Assembly: GCA_046496815.1 (NCBI GenBank)
Contig: JAWOGN010000177.1
Coordinates: 1 to 14,836, forward strand
Reading direction: 5' to 3'
Origin: JAWOGN01 sp046496815
GTDB taxonomy: Bacteria; Desulfobacterota; DSM-4660; Desulfatiglandales; Desulfatiglandaceae
DNA: 14,836 nt
The notes under the pieces were generated by a model. It saw nothing but the letters and a program-made list of their open reading frames with translations. It did no database searches and was not told the origin of the DNA. Positions 6,413 through 12,983 of the stretch are shown piece by piece. The stretch's first letter is position 1. The number at the start of each line of letters is the position of its first letter. The translations under genes were made by a program, and so were the position numbers.

Positions 6413-7390
6413 ATGGATTTTTATTTTTTTGTGGAAGGTCCCTTACTGTGGATTGCCCTTTTGATGTTGATAATTGGGATTCTTGTACGAATTGCCTTCT
6501 TTTTTTCCGCCATCGTTCGAGGCAACGGCAACAAAGCTTCCCGCTGGAGTTATGACGTCGCCACAATGGGTCGATTCCTTTTACCGTTCCACATGGGAGT
6601 TGTCGGCAAGCCCGTTTACGCGACGCTGCGGTATATATTTCACCTATGTCTCTTTGTTGTCCCCATCTGGTTAAGCGGGCATATTACCCTGTGGGCGGAA
6701 TCCAGATTCGAATGGGAATGGTCTGCGCTTCCGGACGAATGGGCCGATTGGATGACCCTGCTTTTGCTGGCTCTGGCCGCCTACTTCCTCATCCGGCGTG
6801 CTGCATCATCGCAAATTCGTATGAACGCCTCAAAAACGGACTATTTTTTGATCGTCCTCACCGCGCTGCCTTTCCTGACGGGATACTTCTTGACACATGC
6901 CAGTCTGGATTCCATCGCGTTTCTGGGAGACAACATGGCGGTCATCCACATGTTGAGTGGTGAGGCCATGATGATTATGGTGGTGTTCCTTTTCGTCAAA
7001 AGCCGACTCAATACCCAAACCTGTACCGGTTGTGCTGCATGCGAAGTCTCCTGCCCAACGGGGACGCTTGAGTCTGAAGATGCGGGGAAATTCCGCATTT
7101 TCAAATATTCCCATTATCAATGTATTTGTTGCGGGGCCTGCGTGAATGTGTGCCCTGAGAATGCCGCGGAGTTGCGGCACGAGATCAGTCCGAGAAGCTT
7201 TTTTCAGATCGTCTCAAAACGAAAAATAAGGACCGTGGAACTTCAGGCCTGTGAACGGTGTGGGGCGCGTTTTGCGCCGGAACCTCAAATGAATAAAGTC
7301 GGTAAGACATTCACGGATGCGTATCTGCGTTTCTGCCCGCGTTGCAGAAGGACAAATCTGGGGGATTTCTATCGTAAACTGTCTCCTTGA
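6413..7390 (+). CDS. NarI-like membrane protein fused to a two-cluster ferredoxin domain
   Basis: A 325-residue predicted inner-membrane electron-transfer subunit. About five hydrophobic segments are visible (roughly 8-35, 68-93, 113-130, 143-162, 174-196), with histidines His60, His77, His90, His162 and His179 in or near them as possible haem b ligands, as in NarI/HdrE-type subunits. The C-terminal part carries two [4Fe-4S] motifs: Cys204-207-210-214 and Cys237-240-243-247. A further tail has two CxxC pairs (Cys280/283 and Cys308/311) able to bind zinc or iron. The ATG at 6413 is chosen over an upstream TTG (6374) because it has the Shine-Dalgarno GGGGAGG and begins just before the first membrane segment. 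As first gene before the zinc-ribbon, AOR and ferredoxin genes, it probably links their electrons to the quinone pool. Exact family and direction of electron flow are inferred. Confidence 0.8.
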   Translation: MDFYFFVEGPLLWIALLMLIIGILVRIAFFFSAIVRGNGNKASRWSYDVATMGRFLLPFHMGVVGKPVYATLRYIFHLCLFVVPIWLSGHITLWAESRFEWEWSALPDEWADWMTLLLLALAAYFLIRRAASSQIRMNASKTDYFLIVLTALPFLTGYFLTHASLDSIAFLGDNMAVIHMLSGEAMMIMVVFLFVKSRLNTQTCTGCAACEVSCPTGTLESEDAGKFRIFKYSHYQCICCGACVNVCPENAAELRHEISPRSFFQIVSKRKIRTVELQACERCGARFAPEPQMNKVGKTFTDAYLRFCPRCRRTNLGDFYRKLSP

Positions 7391-7418
7391 CACAAGACTG
7401 TTGAAAAAACACATCCGC

Positions 7419-7440
7419 ACCTAAGAATGCTTTCTTAGGT
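7419..7440 (+). other. intercistronic hairpin
   Basis: ACCTAAGAA (7419-7427) and TTCTTAGGT (7432-7440) form a perfect 9-bp stem with a four-base loop TGCT, 29 bases after the membrane protein stop. There is no proper T-run after it, so it is more likely an attenuating or mRNA-stabilising element than a full terminator. Confidence 0.4.
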
Positions 7441-7481
7441 TTAACCTCAAACCCTCCATCAAAGACAGAAAGGAGCGTGTG

Positions 7482-7742
7482 ATGGCAATAGAAAAAGAAG
7501 GACTTTCAACGGCAGAGAGTCTGCGCAAAACACGGACCTACGGCAAATTCAGATGCCACAATCCGACTTGCATGGAAAGAATTCAGCCGGAGAAGGGAAA
7601 AAAGACCGCCAAATGCCCGACCTGCGGAATGGAATATCGGGTCCACTGGGTCAATCCCAACCTGCCCCGAATCAGGGGACCGGTCTGGGACGTCAACCGG
7701 AAATTGGCGGAAGAAAAACTAAAGAAAATGGGGGTAAAGTAA
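7482..7742 (+). CDS. small zinc-ribbon protein
   Basis: An 86-residue basic protein with four cysteines in a zinc-ribbon-like order: Cys25-x4-Cys30, then Cys45-x2-Cys48 (CHNPTC and CPTCGMEYRV). The rest is charged and lysine-rich at the C-terminus. ATG 7482 is preferred to the GTG one codon earlier because AGGAG lies six bases upstream. The stop (7740-7742) is one base from the ATG of the AOR gene, so the two are almost certainly translationally coupled and made together. I do not recognise a named family. A metal-binding structural subunit, an assembly factor or a small electron carrier (rubredoxin-like iron site) for the adjacent oxidoreductase are all possible; none is shown by the sequence. 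Confidence 0.78.
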   Translation: MAIEKEGLSTAESLRKTRTYGKFRCHNPTCMERIQPEKGKKTAKCPTCGMEYRVHWVNPNLPRIRGPVWDVNRKLAEEKLKKMGVK

Positions 7743-7743
7743 T

Positions 7744-9684
7744 ATGCCGTTAGATAGAAAGATAGCCTACATTGATCTTAGCACAGGGGATATCCAGACA
7801 AAACCGATCCCGCTGGATGTGAGGAAAAAGTTTCTGGGGGGCAGGGGACTGGATGCGTACTTGCTTTATAACCATACTGAAAAGGGCTGTGACCCCTTGA
7901 GTCCCAAAAATACCCTGATGATGAGTGGGGGTATCTTGACCGCGACGTGCGCTTCAGCAACCGCCAGAACGCATGTCATGGCCAAGTCCCCGCTGACCGG
8001 TTTGCTCGGGAGTGCGAACATGGGAGGGTTTTTCGCGCCTGAGCTGGCCTGGGCGGGCTTTCATCACCTGGTCATCAAGGGCAAGGCCAAACATCCCGTT
8101 TATATCTATGTACACAACGGTGAGATCGAGATTCGGGACGCGCGGGGCATTTGGGGTAAAACCGTAACCGACACCCAGTGGGCAATCAGGGAGGACTTGG
8201 GGGATGAGGAGGTGAAAAGCTGTGTCTGTGGTCCGGCCGGCGAAAACCTGGTCAGGTTTGCGAACGTCATGACGGGAATCAAGAATTCCGGGGGTAGAAC
8301 CGGTATGGGATGCGTGATGGGCTCAAAGAATCTCAAGGCCGTCGCGGCGCGCGGAACCATGGATATAAAGATAGCCCGACCCACAGAAGCCCTGGAATAC
8401 AATAAGCGTTTCATCGACCAGATCGTCAGCGCAAAAGTGAATCAGACCCAAGGCGCCCTCGGGACCCCTTTCATCTGGGGAGCCACCAATTCCTGGGGAG
8501 GCATCCGGTGCAGAAATTTCCAGTACAACCAGTGTGAGTATGCCGATGACATCGAACCCGAAAGAATTGATGAAATTTGTGAGGAGACCATCGGACCCTA
8601 CCATATGACGGGTTGTTTCGGGTGCCAGGTCCATTGCAGAGCACAGTACAAGATACCGGAAGGCCCCTATGCCGGCGTATATGATGAAGGACCGGAATAC
8701 ACTTCGCAAGGTGCATTTGGAGGGGAGACCGACACCCCCAGAGCGGTTACCGTTTTGACAGGAAACCACCTGGTTGACAAGTACGGGATGGATAATCTCG
8801 AAACCGGAAGTCTCATTTCCTGGGCCATGGAGCTATATGAACTGGGCATTATCACCAGCAAAGAAACGGATGGATTGGATCTGAGGTTCGGAAACGATGA
8901 AGCCGTCATAGAAATGATCGACCGCATCTGCCACCGAAAGGGATGGTTGGGGGATACCCTTGCGGACGGAGGGGTGGCCGCCTCGGAAAAGATCGGTAAG
9001 AACTCCTTTGATTATCTCATTCAGGTGAAAGGGATGAGCAATCTTCACTCAGATGAGCGGGCGACGCCCGGACTGGCACTGAATATCGCCACGGCGTCGA
9101 GGGGTTCGGACCATTTGCGGAGCCGACCGGCTATTGACCTCTACCACCTTCCGGAAGAGGTATTAAGGAAAATCTACGGAAACCCGGTTCCCTATGACGG
9201 GGCCTTGAGCTCTGAGCATACCGAGTATGTTGGAAAACCCTGGCAGGTGTTCTGGCAAGAAAACTGTTATATGGGCGTGGATTGTCTCGGTATTTGCAAA
9301 TACCATACAACGTTTTTGGGAGCGACACTTCCCAATTTCGAGGATTGGTCAAAAGTGCTGTATTACAATACCGGTCTCGAAATGACGCCTGAAGAGATCT
9401 GGGAAGTGGCAAGACGCTGCAATATGATTGAACGCCTCTTCAATCTGAGGGAAGGCCTGACAAGAGAAGATCTCAAAAAAGGCGATATGTTGAACCATCG
9501 CTATTTTGATGAGCCTTGTCGGCGGGGCGCCATTGATGTCGTCGGCAAGAAAATTGATAAGAAAAAATTCGTTCAGATGATTGATGAATTTTACGAACAT
9601 AAAGGTCTTGACAAAGACGGTGTTCCCAAAGGGGAGACATTGAAAGCACTCGACCTCGAGAATGAGCCGTCCCACCTGCTCTGA
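7744..9684 (+). CDS. aldehyde:ferredoxin oxidoreductase-family tungsten/molybdopterin enzyme
   Basis: A 646-residue complete AOR-family protein; such enzymes use a bis-pyranopterin W (or Mo) centre and one [4Fe-4S] cluster, typically to oxidise aldehydes to acids. Visible features are the N-terminal GGRGLDAYLLYN (32-43), the pterin-contact segment around SANMGGFFAPELAWAGFHH (90-108), the hallmark GRTGMGCVMGSKNLKAV (184-200), and cluster ligands Cys291-x2-Cys294-x3-Cys298 plus the distant Cys518 (LGICKY). GPEYTSQGAFGG (316-327) and SRGSDHLRSRP (452-462) hold the conserved Glu and His near the active site of classical AORs. No signal peptide is seen, so it is cytoplasmic. These last two motifs argue for aldehyde oxidation rather than the BamB benzoyl-CoA reductase branch. 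It sits between the zinc-ribbon gene (one-base gap) and the four-cluster ferredoxin gene (22-base gap). Substrate is unknown. Confidence 0.93.
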   Translation: MPLDRKIAYIDLSTGDIQTKPIPLDVRKKFLGGRGLDAYLLYNHTEKGCDPLSPKNTLMMSGGILTATCASATARTHVMAKSPLTGLLGSANMGGFFAPELAWAGFHHLVIKGKAKHPVYIYVHNGEIEIRDARGIWGKTVTDTQWAIREDLGDEEVKSCVCGPAGENLVRFANVMTGIKNSGGRTGMGCVMGSKNLKAVAARGTMDIKIARPTEALEYNKRFIDQIVSAKVNQTQGALGTPFIWGATNSWGGIRCRNFQYNQCEYADDIEPERIDEICEETIGPYHMTGCFGCQVHCRAQYKIPEGPYAGVYDEGPEYTSQGAFGGETDTPRAVTVLTGNHLVDKYGMDNLETGSLISWAMELYELGIITSKETDGLDLRFGNDEAVIEMIDRICHRKGWLGDTLADGGVAASEKIGKNSFDYLIQVKGMSNLHSDERATPGLALNIATASRGSDHLRSRPAIDLYHLPEEVLRKIYGNPVPYDGALSSEHTEYVGKPWQVFWQENCYMGVDCLGICKYHTTFLGATLPNFEDWSKVLYYNTGLEMTPEEIWEVARRCNMIERLFNLREGLTREDLKKGDMLNHRYFDEPCRRGAIDVVGKKIDKKKFVQMIDEFYEHKGLDKDGVPKGETLKALDLENEPSHLL

Positions 9685-9706
9685 TTGATTGGAAAGGAGA
9701 AGATTG

Positions 9707-10213
9707 ATGGAACCTATGGGTAAAGTTCTTGTGATACACTACGATAAATGCACCGGGTGCCGGTTGTGCGAGCTTGTGTGTGCGGTGCAACACGACGGCA
9801 TTTCCAACCCTGCGCGAAGTCGCATCAAGGTGATGAAATGGGAATCGGAAGGCCTGTATATTCCCATGTCGTGTCAGCAGTGCCAGGATGCACCTTGTTT
9901 GAACGTCTGTCCTGTGAAGGCGATTTCTCGCGATGAGGAATTGGGTCGGGTAGTCGTTGACTACGATGTGTGCATCGGCTGTCGTTCCTGTGTGGCGGTT
10001 TGTCCTTTTGGGGCGATGTCTTTTAATACAACGGATCGGAAGGTCTTCAAGTGCGACGTCTGCGACGGGGATCCGCAATGTGTCCGGTTCTGTGAAGTAA
10101 AAGCGATAGAATATGTCGATGCCGGTGAGGTGAGCACGTTAAAGAAGCGGGAGGCGGCACAGAAAATTTCCATCGCAGGTAAGGAGGCGGCCGTTTTACA
10201 GGCTGCAATGTGA
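9707..10213 (+). CDS. four-cluster [4Fe-4S] ferredoxin, electron-transfer subunit of the AOR
   Basis: A 168-residue protein of the HycB/NrfC/DmsB-like ferredoxin type. Sixteen cysteines fall in four groups: Cys15-18-21-25, Cys56-59-64-68, Cys89-92-95-99 and Cys116-119-125-129, matching four cubane clusters. Such small subunits carry electrons between a pterin enzyme and its partner. No Tat or Sec signal is present, consistent with the cytoplasmic AOR. The ATG at 9707 is chosen because AAGGAG (9694-9699) lies seven bases upstream; a TTG at 9689 would precede that site. It is the last gene of the operon and is followed by a strong hairpin. Bacterial AOR operons described from Aromatoleum also pair the AOR with a polyferredoxin of this kind, so the assignment as AOR partner is well supported by context. 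Confidence 0.9.
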   Translation: MEPMGKVLVIHYDKCTGCRLCELVCAVQHDGISNPARSRIKVMKWESEGLYIPMSCQQCQDAPCLNVCPVKAISRDEELGRVVVDYDVCIGCRSCVAVCPFGAMSFNTTDRKVFKCDVCDGDPQCVRFCEVKAIEYVDAGEVSTLKKREAAQKISIAGKEAAVLQAAM

Positions 10214-10260
10214 TTATTCGACGGCAGTGAGTTTAGGTTCGGAGGGACCGGTGAGTGAAC

Positions 10261-10300
10261 AACAGCGCGGTTTCCGGCTCTGCCGGAAAACCGCGCTGTT
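10261..10300. terminator. strong hairpin between convergent ferredoxin and MoaD-like genes
   Basis: AACAGCGCGGTTTCCGG (10261-10277) pairs with CCGGAAAACCGCGCTGTT (10283-10300) with a single bulged base and a five-base loop. The stem is long and GC-rich. The T-tract is poor in both directions, but its place between convergent genes suggests a shared terminator. Confidence 0.7.
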
Positions 10301-10339
10301 TGAATATCGAAGCGGTGAGGGGAAAAAACGGCTGAAAGA

Positions 10340-10612
10340 TCATCCTCCGGCAAGCATGTAAGTCAAATGAATTTCGTCGCCGTCCTTGACTTGCTTCGCC
10401 AGTTCATCCGGATAGGCGCTTTCAAGATTTACATAGACTTCGACAATGTTCATCAAATTCCCCTTCCTGTCAAAGATCGCATTCGCCATGTCGGGAAACC
10501 GCTCCACCAAGCGGCCGAGGCAATCCCGCACTGTTGTTCCCTCCACCTCGACCACCTCCAGTCCGTTGGTGAATTGACGGTGAGTCTTGTGAATGTGTAT
10601 TTTTATGGCCAC
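10340..10612 (-). CDS. MoaD/ThiS-family sulfur carrier protein
   Basis: A 90-residue ubiquitin-like sulfur carrier. The C-terminus ends in the diagnostic Gly-Gly (MLAGG) that is adenylated and thiocarboxylated by a MoeB/ThiF-type enzyme. The core shows the beta-grasp pattern: a first strand (IKIHIH), VRDCLGRLVERFP, IVEVYVN and KDGDEIHLTYMLAGG. MoaD members hand sulfur to molybdopterin synthase, and AOR gene sets often carry their own MoaD-like gene, so support of W/Mo pterin synthesis for the neighbouring AOR is likely; a ThiS or other thiocarboxylate role is possible. The GTG at 10612 is chosen because GGAG stands six bases upstream; a TTG start ten codons earlier would leave that site inside the gene. 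It is convergent with the AOR operon rather than in it. Confidence 0.85.
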   Translation of the reverse strand: MAIKIHIHKTHRQFTNGLEVVEVEGTTVRDCLGRLVERFPDMANAIFDRKGNLMNIVEVYVNLESAYPDELAKQVKDGDEIHLTYMLAGG

Positions 10613-10990
10613 GGCTTGCTCCTGCCTGTTGAATGACTGCAAAAAACTCCTCTAAGGTTGCAACAGCTCTTCATACCTTACGCCTGGAGGCGTTCCCGAT
10701 TCCGCAAAAAGACCCCTGACGCTTCAGTCCGGCGCGACGCATTGTCTTGAGTTGAGAGGATTATTTTATTATCACATAACTTAATACCGATCTGTACCAA
10801 CGCAACCGGGAAGATGTGCGAATTGCGCATCTCAAGTCGCCAAGTTTCCTCGCAGTGCGCCGCCGATAAGAACGCTTAACAAGAAACGACAGCTGCGACA
10901 TCCTACGCTCCGGCCGCTACCGAATTTTTCGATTCGTGCGGCAAAGCGGTGAGAGGGCGGGGCATTCAAGCGCTCGAAAGGCAAAACGCA
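10613..10990. other. divergent intergenic region, 378 bases
   Basis: No gene is supported here. An AT-rich island (about 10753-10790) with a weak TTGAGT-N17-TATCAC match is the best promoter candidate for the rightward gene, but it is not convincing. An imperfect palindrome at 10812-10832 (AGATGTGCG...GCGCATCT, one wobble pair) and a smaller one at 10921-10936 (CGAAT/ATTCG) may be operator sites. A short hairpin CGCC/GGCG lies at 10681-10692. No riboswitch was recognised. Confidence 0.4.
10812..10832. promoter_or_regulatory. palindrome upstream of the radical-SAM gene
   Basis: A 21-base near-perfect inverted repeat, arms AGATGTGC and GCGCATCT with one G-T mismatch, centred on AATT-like sequence. 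It lies in the divergent gap between the MoaD-like and radical-SAM genes. It has no T-run after it, which argues against a terminator; an operator is possible but unproven. Confidence 0.35.
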
Positions 10991-12412
10991 TTGCTCACAA
11001 AAAAGACCGGATCGACAAAACGGATGGCCATTATCGCAAGCTACTTTGCGGGAGAAACCTATGGTCTTCTGGGACCTCAGTTGGCCGCAACATTGATAGC
11101 GGAGCACACGCCGTATGCGTGTATTGTCGCGGCAGTTACAAGGGATGATGATAAGGATTTGCTGAAACAGGCGTTGTCCGACTATTTTGGGACACAGAGA
11201 CCGGTCATCGGGTTTTCCACCCTGAGCGGCCGCGAGGACCTTTTTGACTTTGCCCAAGAGATGCGAGATGCGGGCGCGGTCACATTGCTGGCGGGACCGC
11301 AAGCGGACGCGGATTTCTTGGGTGAAGTGGATCGGCAAAATCATCCCCATCGATTTCGGGGTCTCTCAAAGAATTTTACCTTTGCGTTGCATGGACCGGG
11401 CGAGCAGGCGGTTTTCCTGTTGGGAAACCTCGATGGAACCGGATGGCAGAGCACGCCGGGCCTCTTGTACGTCGGAAAAGACGGCGACATTATCCGAAAC
11501 CGCGAAAAGACCTGGGAAGAAGATTTCTTGAAGCGAGTGCGGTGGGACAACCTATACCGGATCGGCAAGGAAGGGTTGGTCCCTTTGAATGTCGGCACCG
11601 CCCAGGTGTTACAGCACATCGGATGCCCGCATGCAGGGCGGGAGCAGTGGGTGGACATCGATTATCCCGTTTGCATGCCCGATCGGCGCGGCCAAAAAAT
11701 CCGCGTATTTCTGCGAGGATGTAGCTTCTGCGATGTGGCCGTTGATAAGGGATTTCATGGCGCATTGAGCCTGGAGACGGTGGTGAGTCAGATTCAGTCT
11801 CTTCCTGAGTCGGCGGACGGCAGAAAGATCCCTTTTGAACTGATCAACGAAAATCCCCTCCCCGGCCTCCCGCGCTTGTTAACAACGGTCGCTCGGAGAG
11901 GCATCCGGCTTTCACAGATCAATCTCATAATGAGAGCAGACTGGTTTTTGTCCGGTGAGAAGTATTTGAGGGAAGCCCTGGGATTCGCCAAGCATGCAGG
12001 ATTTCGTATCCTCCTGAGTTCCGTGGGCTTTGAATCCTTCGATAATGACATATTAAGAAACCTCAATAAAGGGGTGAACGTAGAGACAAACTTACGTGCC
12101 GTCCGTCTGATGAGACGGCTTAAAGAAGAATTCCCCCTGCAGTGGAGGTACGCCAGGGAAGAGGGCGCCATTCATGGTTTTATCCATCCCACCCCTTGGG
12201 ATACTAAGGAATCCATGGCCGATGTTCGGAAAACTTTGTATCTTTATGCCCTTCCCAATGACATCCTTCCCGCCCACAGCACCCCGCTGATCATCCATCA
12301 TGCGTCGGGATTGGGTGATTGGGCAAGGGAAATCGAACGGAGAGAAGGCTTCCGGTTTAACAGATACGGTTCGGTCATCGGGTGGTGGCGACCCGAGGGG
12401 AAAACAGGTTGA
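10991..12412 (+). CDS. B12-binding-type/radical-SAM-like protein with atypical cysteine motif
   Basis: A 473-residue protein with the two-part layout of class B radical-SAM enzymes. A Rossmann-like N-terminal domain (about 11-140; IASYFAGETYGLLGPQLAA, VIGFSTLSGRED, VTLLAGPQADADF) resembles cobalamin-binding domains but lacks the DxHxxG histidine motif. A barrel-like C-terminal half follows (ILLSSVGFESFDNDILRNLN, about 340-359, and a PTPWDT loop). The usual CxxxCxxC is missing; instead Cys212 (IGCPHAG), Cys228 (PVCMPDRRG) and Cys244-x2-Cys247 (RGCSFCD) are present, the last two in the normal place for cluster ligands. Reaction and substrate are unknown. The start is uncertain: TTG 10991 has GAAAGG nine bases upstream; GTG 10949 has no ribosome binding site; ATG 11024 fits the domain start but also lacks one. 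It is divergent from the MoaD-like gene. Confidence 0.75.
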   Translation: MLTKKTGSTKRMAIIASYFAGETYGLLGPQLAATLIAEHTPYACIVAAVTRDDDKDLLKQALSDYFGTQRPVIGFSTLSGREDLFDFAQEMRDAGAVTLLAGPQADADFLGEVDRQNHPHRFRGLSKNFTFALHGPGEQAVFLLGNLDGTGWQSTPGLLYVGKDGDIIRNREKTWEEDFLKRVRWDNLYRIGKEGLVPLNVGTAQVLQHIGCPHAGREQWVDIDYPVCMPDRRGQKIRVFLRGCSFCDVAVDKGFHGALSLETVVSQIQSLPESADGRKIPFELINENPLPGLPRLLTTVARRGIRLSQINLIMRADWFLSGEKYLREALGFAKHAGFRILLSSVGFESFDNDILRNLNKGVNVETNLRAVRLMRRLKEEFPLQWRYAREEGAIHGFIHPTPWDTKESMADVRKTLYLYALPNDILPAHSTPLIIHHASGLGDWAREIERREGFRFNRYGSVIGWWRPEGKTG

Positions 12413-12559
12413 CAACCTTGTTCGCATTTGTTCAATTCTTATTCGCGGGTAATGCTATATTCGGCTTGCAAAGCTTTTCAAGCTGTTCAATTGACTCATG
12501 TTTTTTGTCAAGAATCTATCATGACCCTTTTTTCGTACCGGATAGAGAGGAGCAAAAGG
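12413..12559 (+). promoter_or_regulatory. AT-rich gap before the SCP2 gene, possible promoter
   Basis: These 147 bases contain an extended -10-like TGCTATATT (12453-12461) without a good -35 box, and a TTGACT (12491-12496) without a good -10 box. A TTGACA overlaps the stop codon of the radical-SAM gene (12409-12414) but has no matching -10. A start of transcription here is plausible, not shown. Confidence 0.3.
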
Positions 12560-12886
12560 ATGCCAACAAAAAGCCCGAGAGAGATTTTCAGCAAAATACC
12601 GGAATCACTGAATGCAACGGCCGCTCAGGGCCTGGACGCAGTGTTCCAATTCGACATCAGCGGAAATGAAGGGGGCAGTTGGAACTTAATCGTAAAAGAC
12701 GCCTCGTGCCGGGTTCGAGAGGGGACCCACAGCGCTCCCACGGTGACCTTGTCCATGTCCGCCGAAGACTGGGCCTCCATGGTGAACAAGGAGCTGAATC
12801 CCATGCAGGCGTTTATGAGTGGGAAATTGAAAGTCAGCGGAGACATCATGCTGGCCCAAAGAATTCCAGAGCTGTTTTCTTTCTAA
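12560..12886 (+). CDS. SCP2 sterol/lipid-carrier domain protein
   Basis: A 108-residue single-domain protein that is essentially all SCP2 fold. The signature is in the second half: APTVTLSMSAEDWASMV (59-75), NPMQAFMSGKLKVSGD (80-95) and a short terminal helix MLAQRIPELFSF. SCP2 domains bind fatty acyl chains, acyl-CoAs or other hydrophobic ligands in a cavity; in bacteria they occur alone or fused to lipid-processing enzymes. ATG 12560 is chosen because AGAGGAG lies seven bases upstream and the length then matches the domain; a longer open frame upstream has no such site. No signal peptide is visible, so it is cytoplasmic. It could present a hydrophobic substrate to a neighbouring enzyme, perhaps the radical-SAM protein before it, but this is only suggested by adjacency. 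Confidence 0.88.
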   Translation: MPTKSPREIFSKIPESLNATAAQGLDAVFQFDISGNEGGSWNLIVKDASCRVREGTHSAPTVTLSMSAEDWASMVNKELNPMQAFMSGKLKVSGDIMLAQRIPELFSF

Positions 12887-12983
12887 ATAGCGCGGGTAGG
12901 TCAGGGCAAGGCGCCATCATTGGCGAGTGTCGTCACATTCACACAGCCGCGGCAATGTCGGGGACCGATGCAAGGGGGTTTCC

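Noticed and set aside
7744..9684. AOR-family protein as BamB, the tungsten subunit of class II benzoyl-CoA reductase
   Set aside because: Its length, adjacent polyferredoxin and the aromatic-type ligase made this attractive. However, GPEYTSQGAF and SRGSDHLRS match classical aldehyde oxidoreductases, the BamB-type cysteine segment is not seen, and no other bam subunits are present.
10832..11350. 172-residue - strand frame opposite the radical-SAM gene
   Set aside because: No recognisable domain, arginine- and cysteine-rich composition typical of an antisense shadow, and it overlaps the 5' half of a better-supported gene.
12428..12559. Extended N-terminus of the SCP2 protein
   Set aside because: The ATG at 12560 has an excellent ribosome binding site and gives the usual domain length; the upstream part looks like non-coding promoter sequence.
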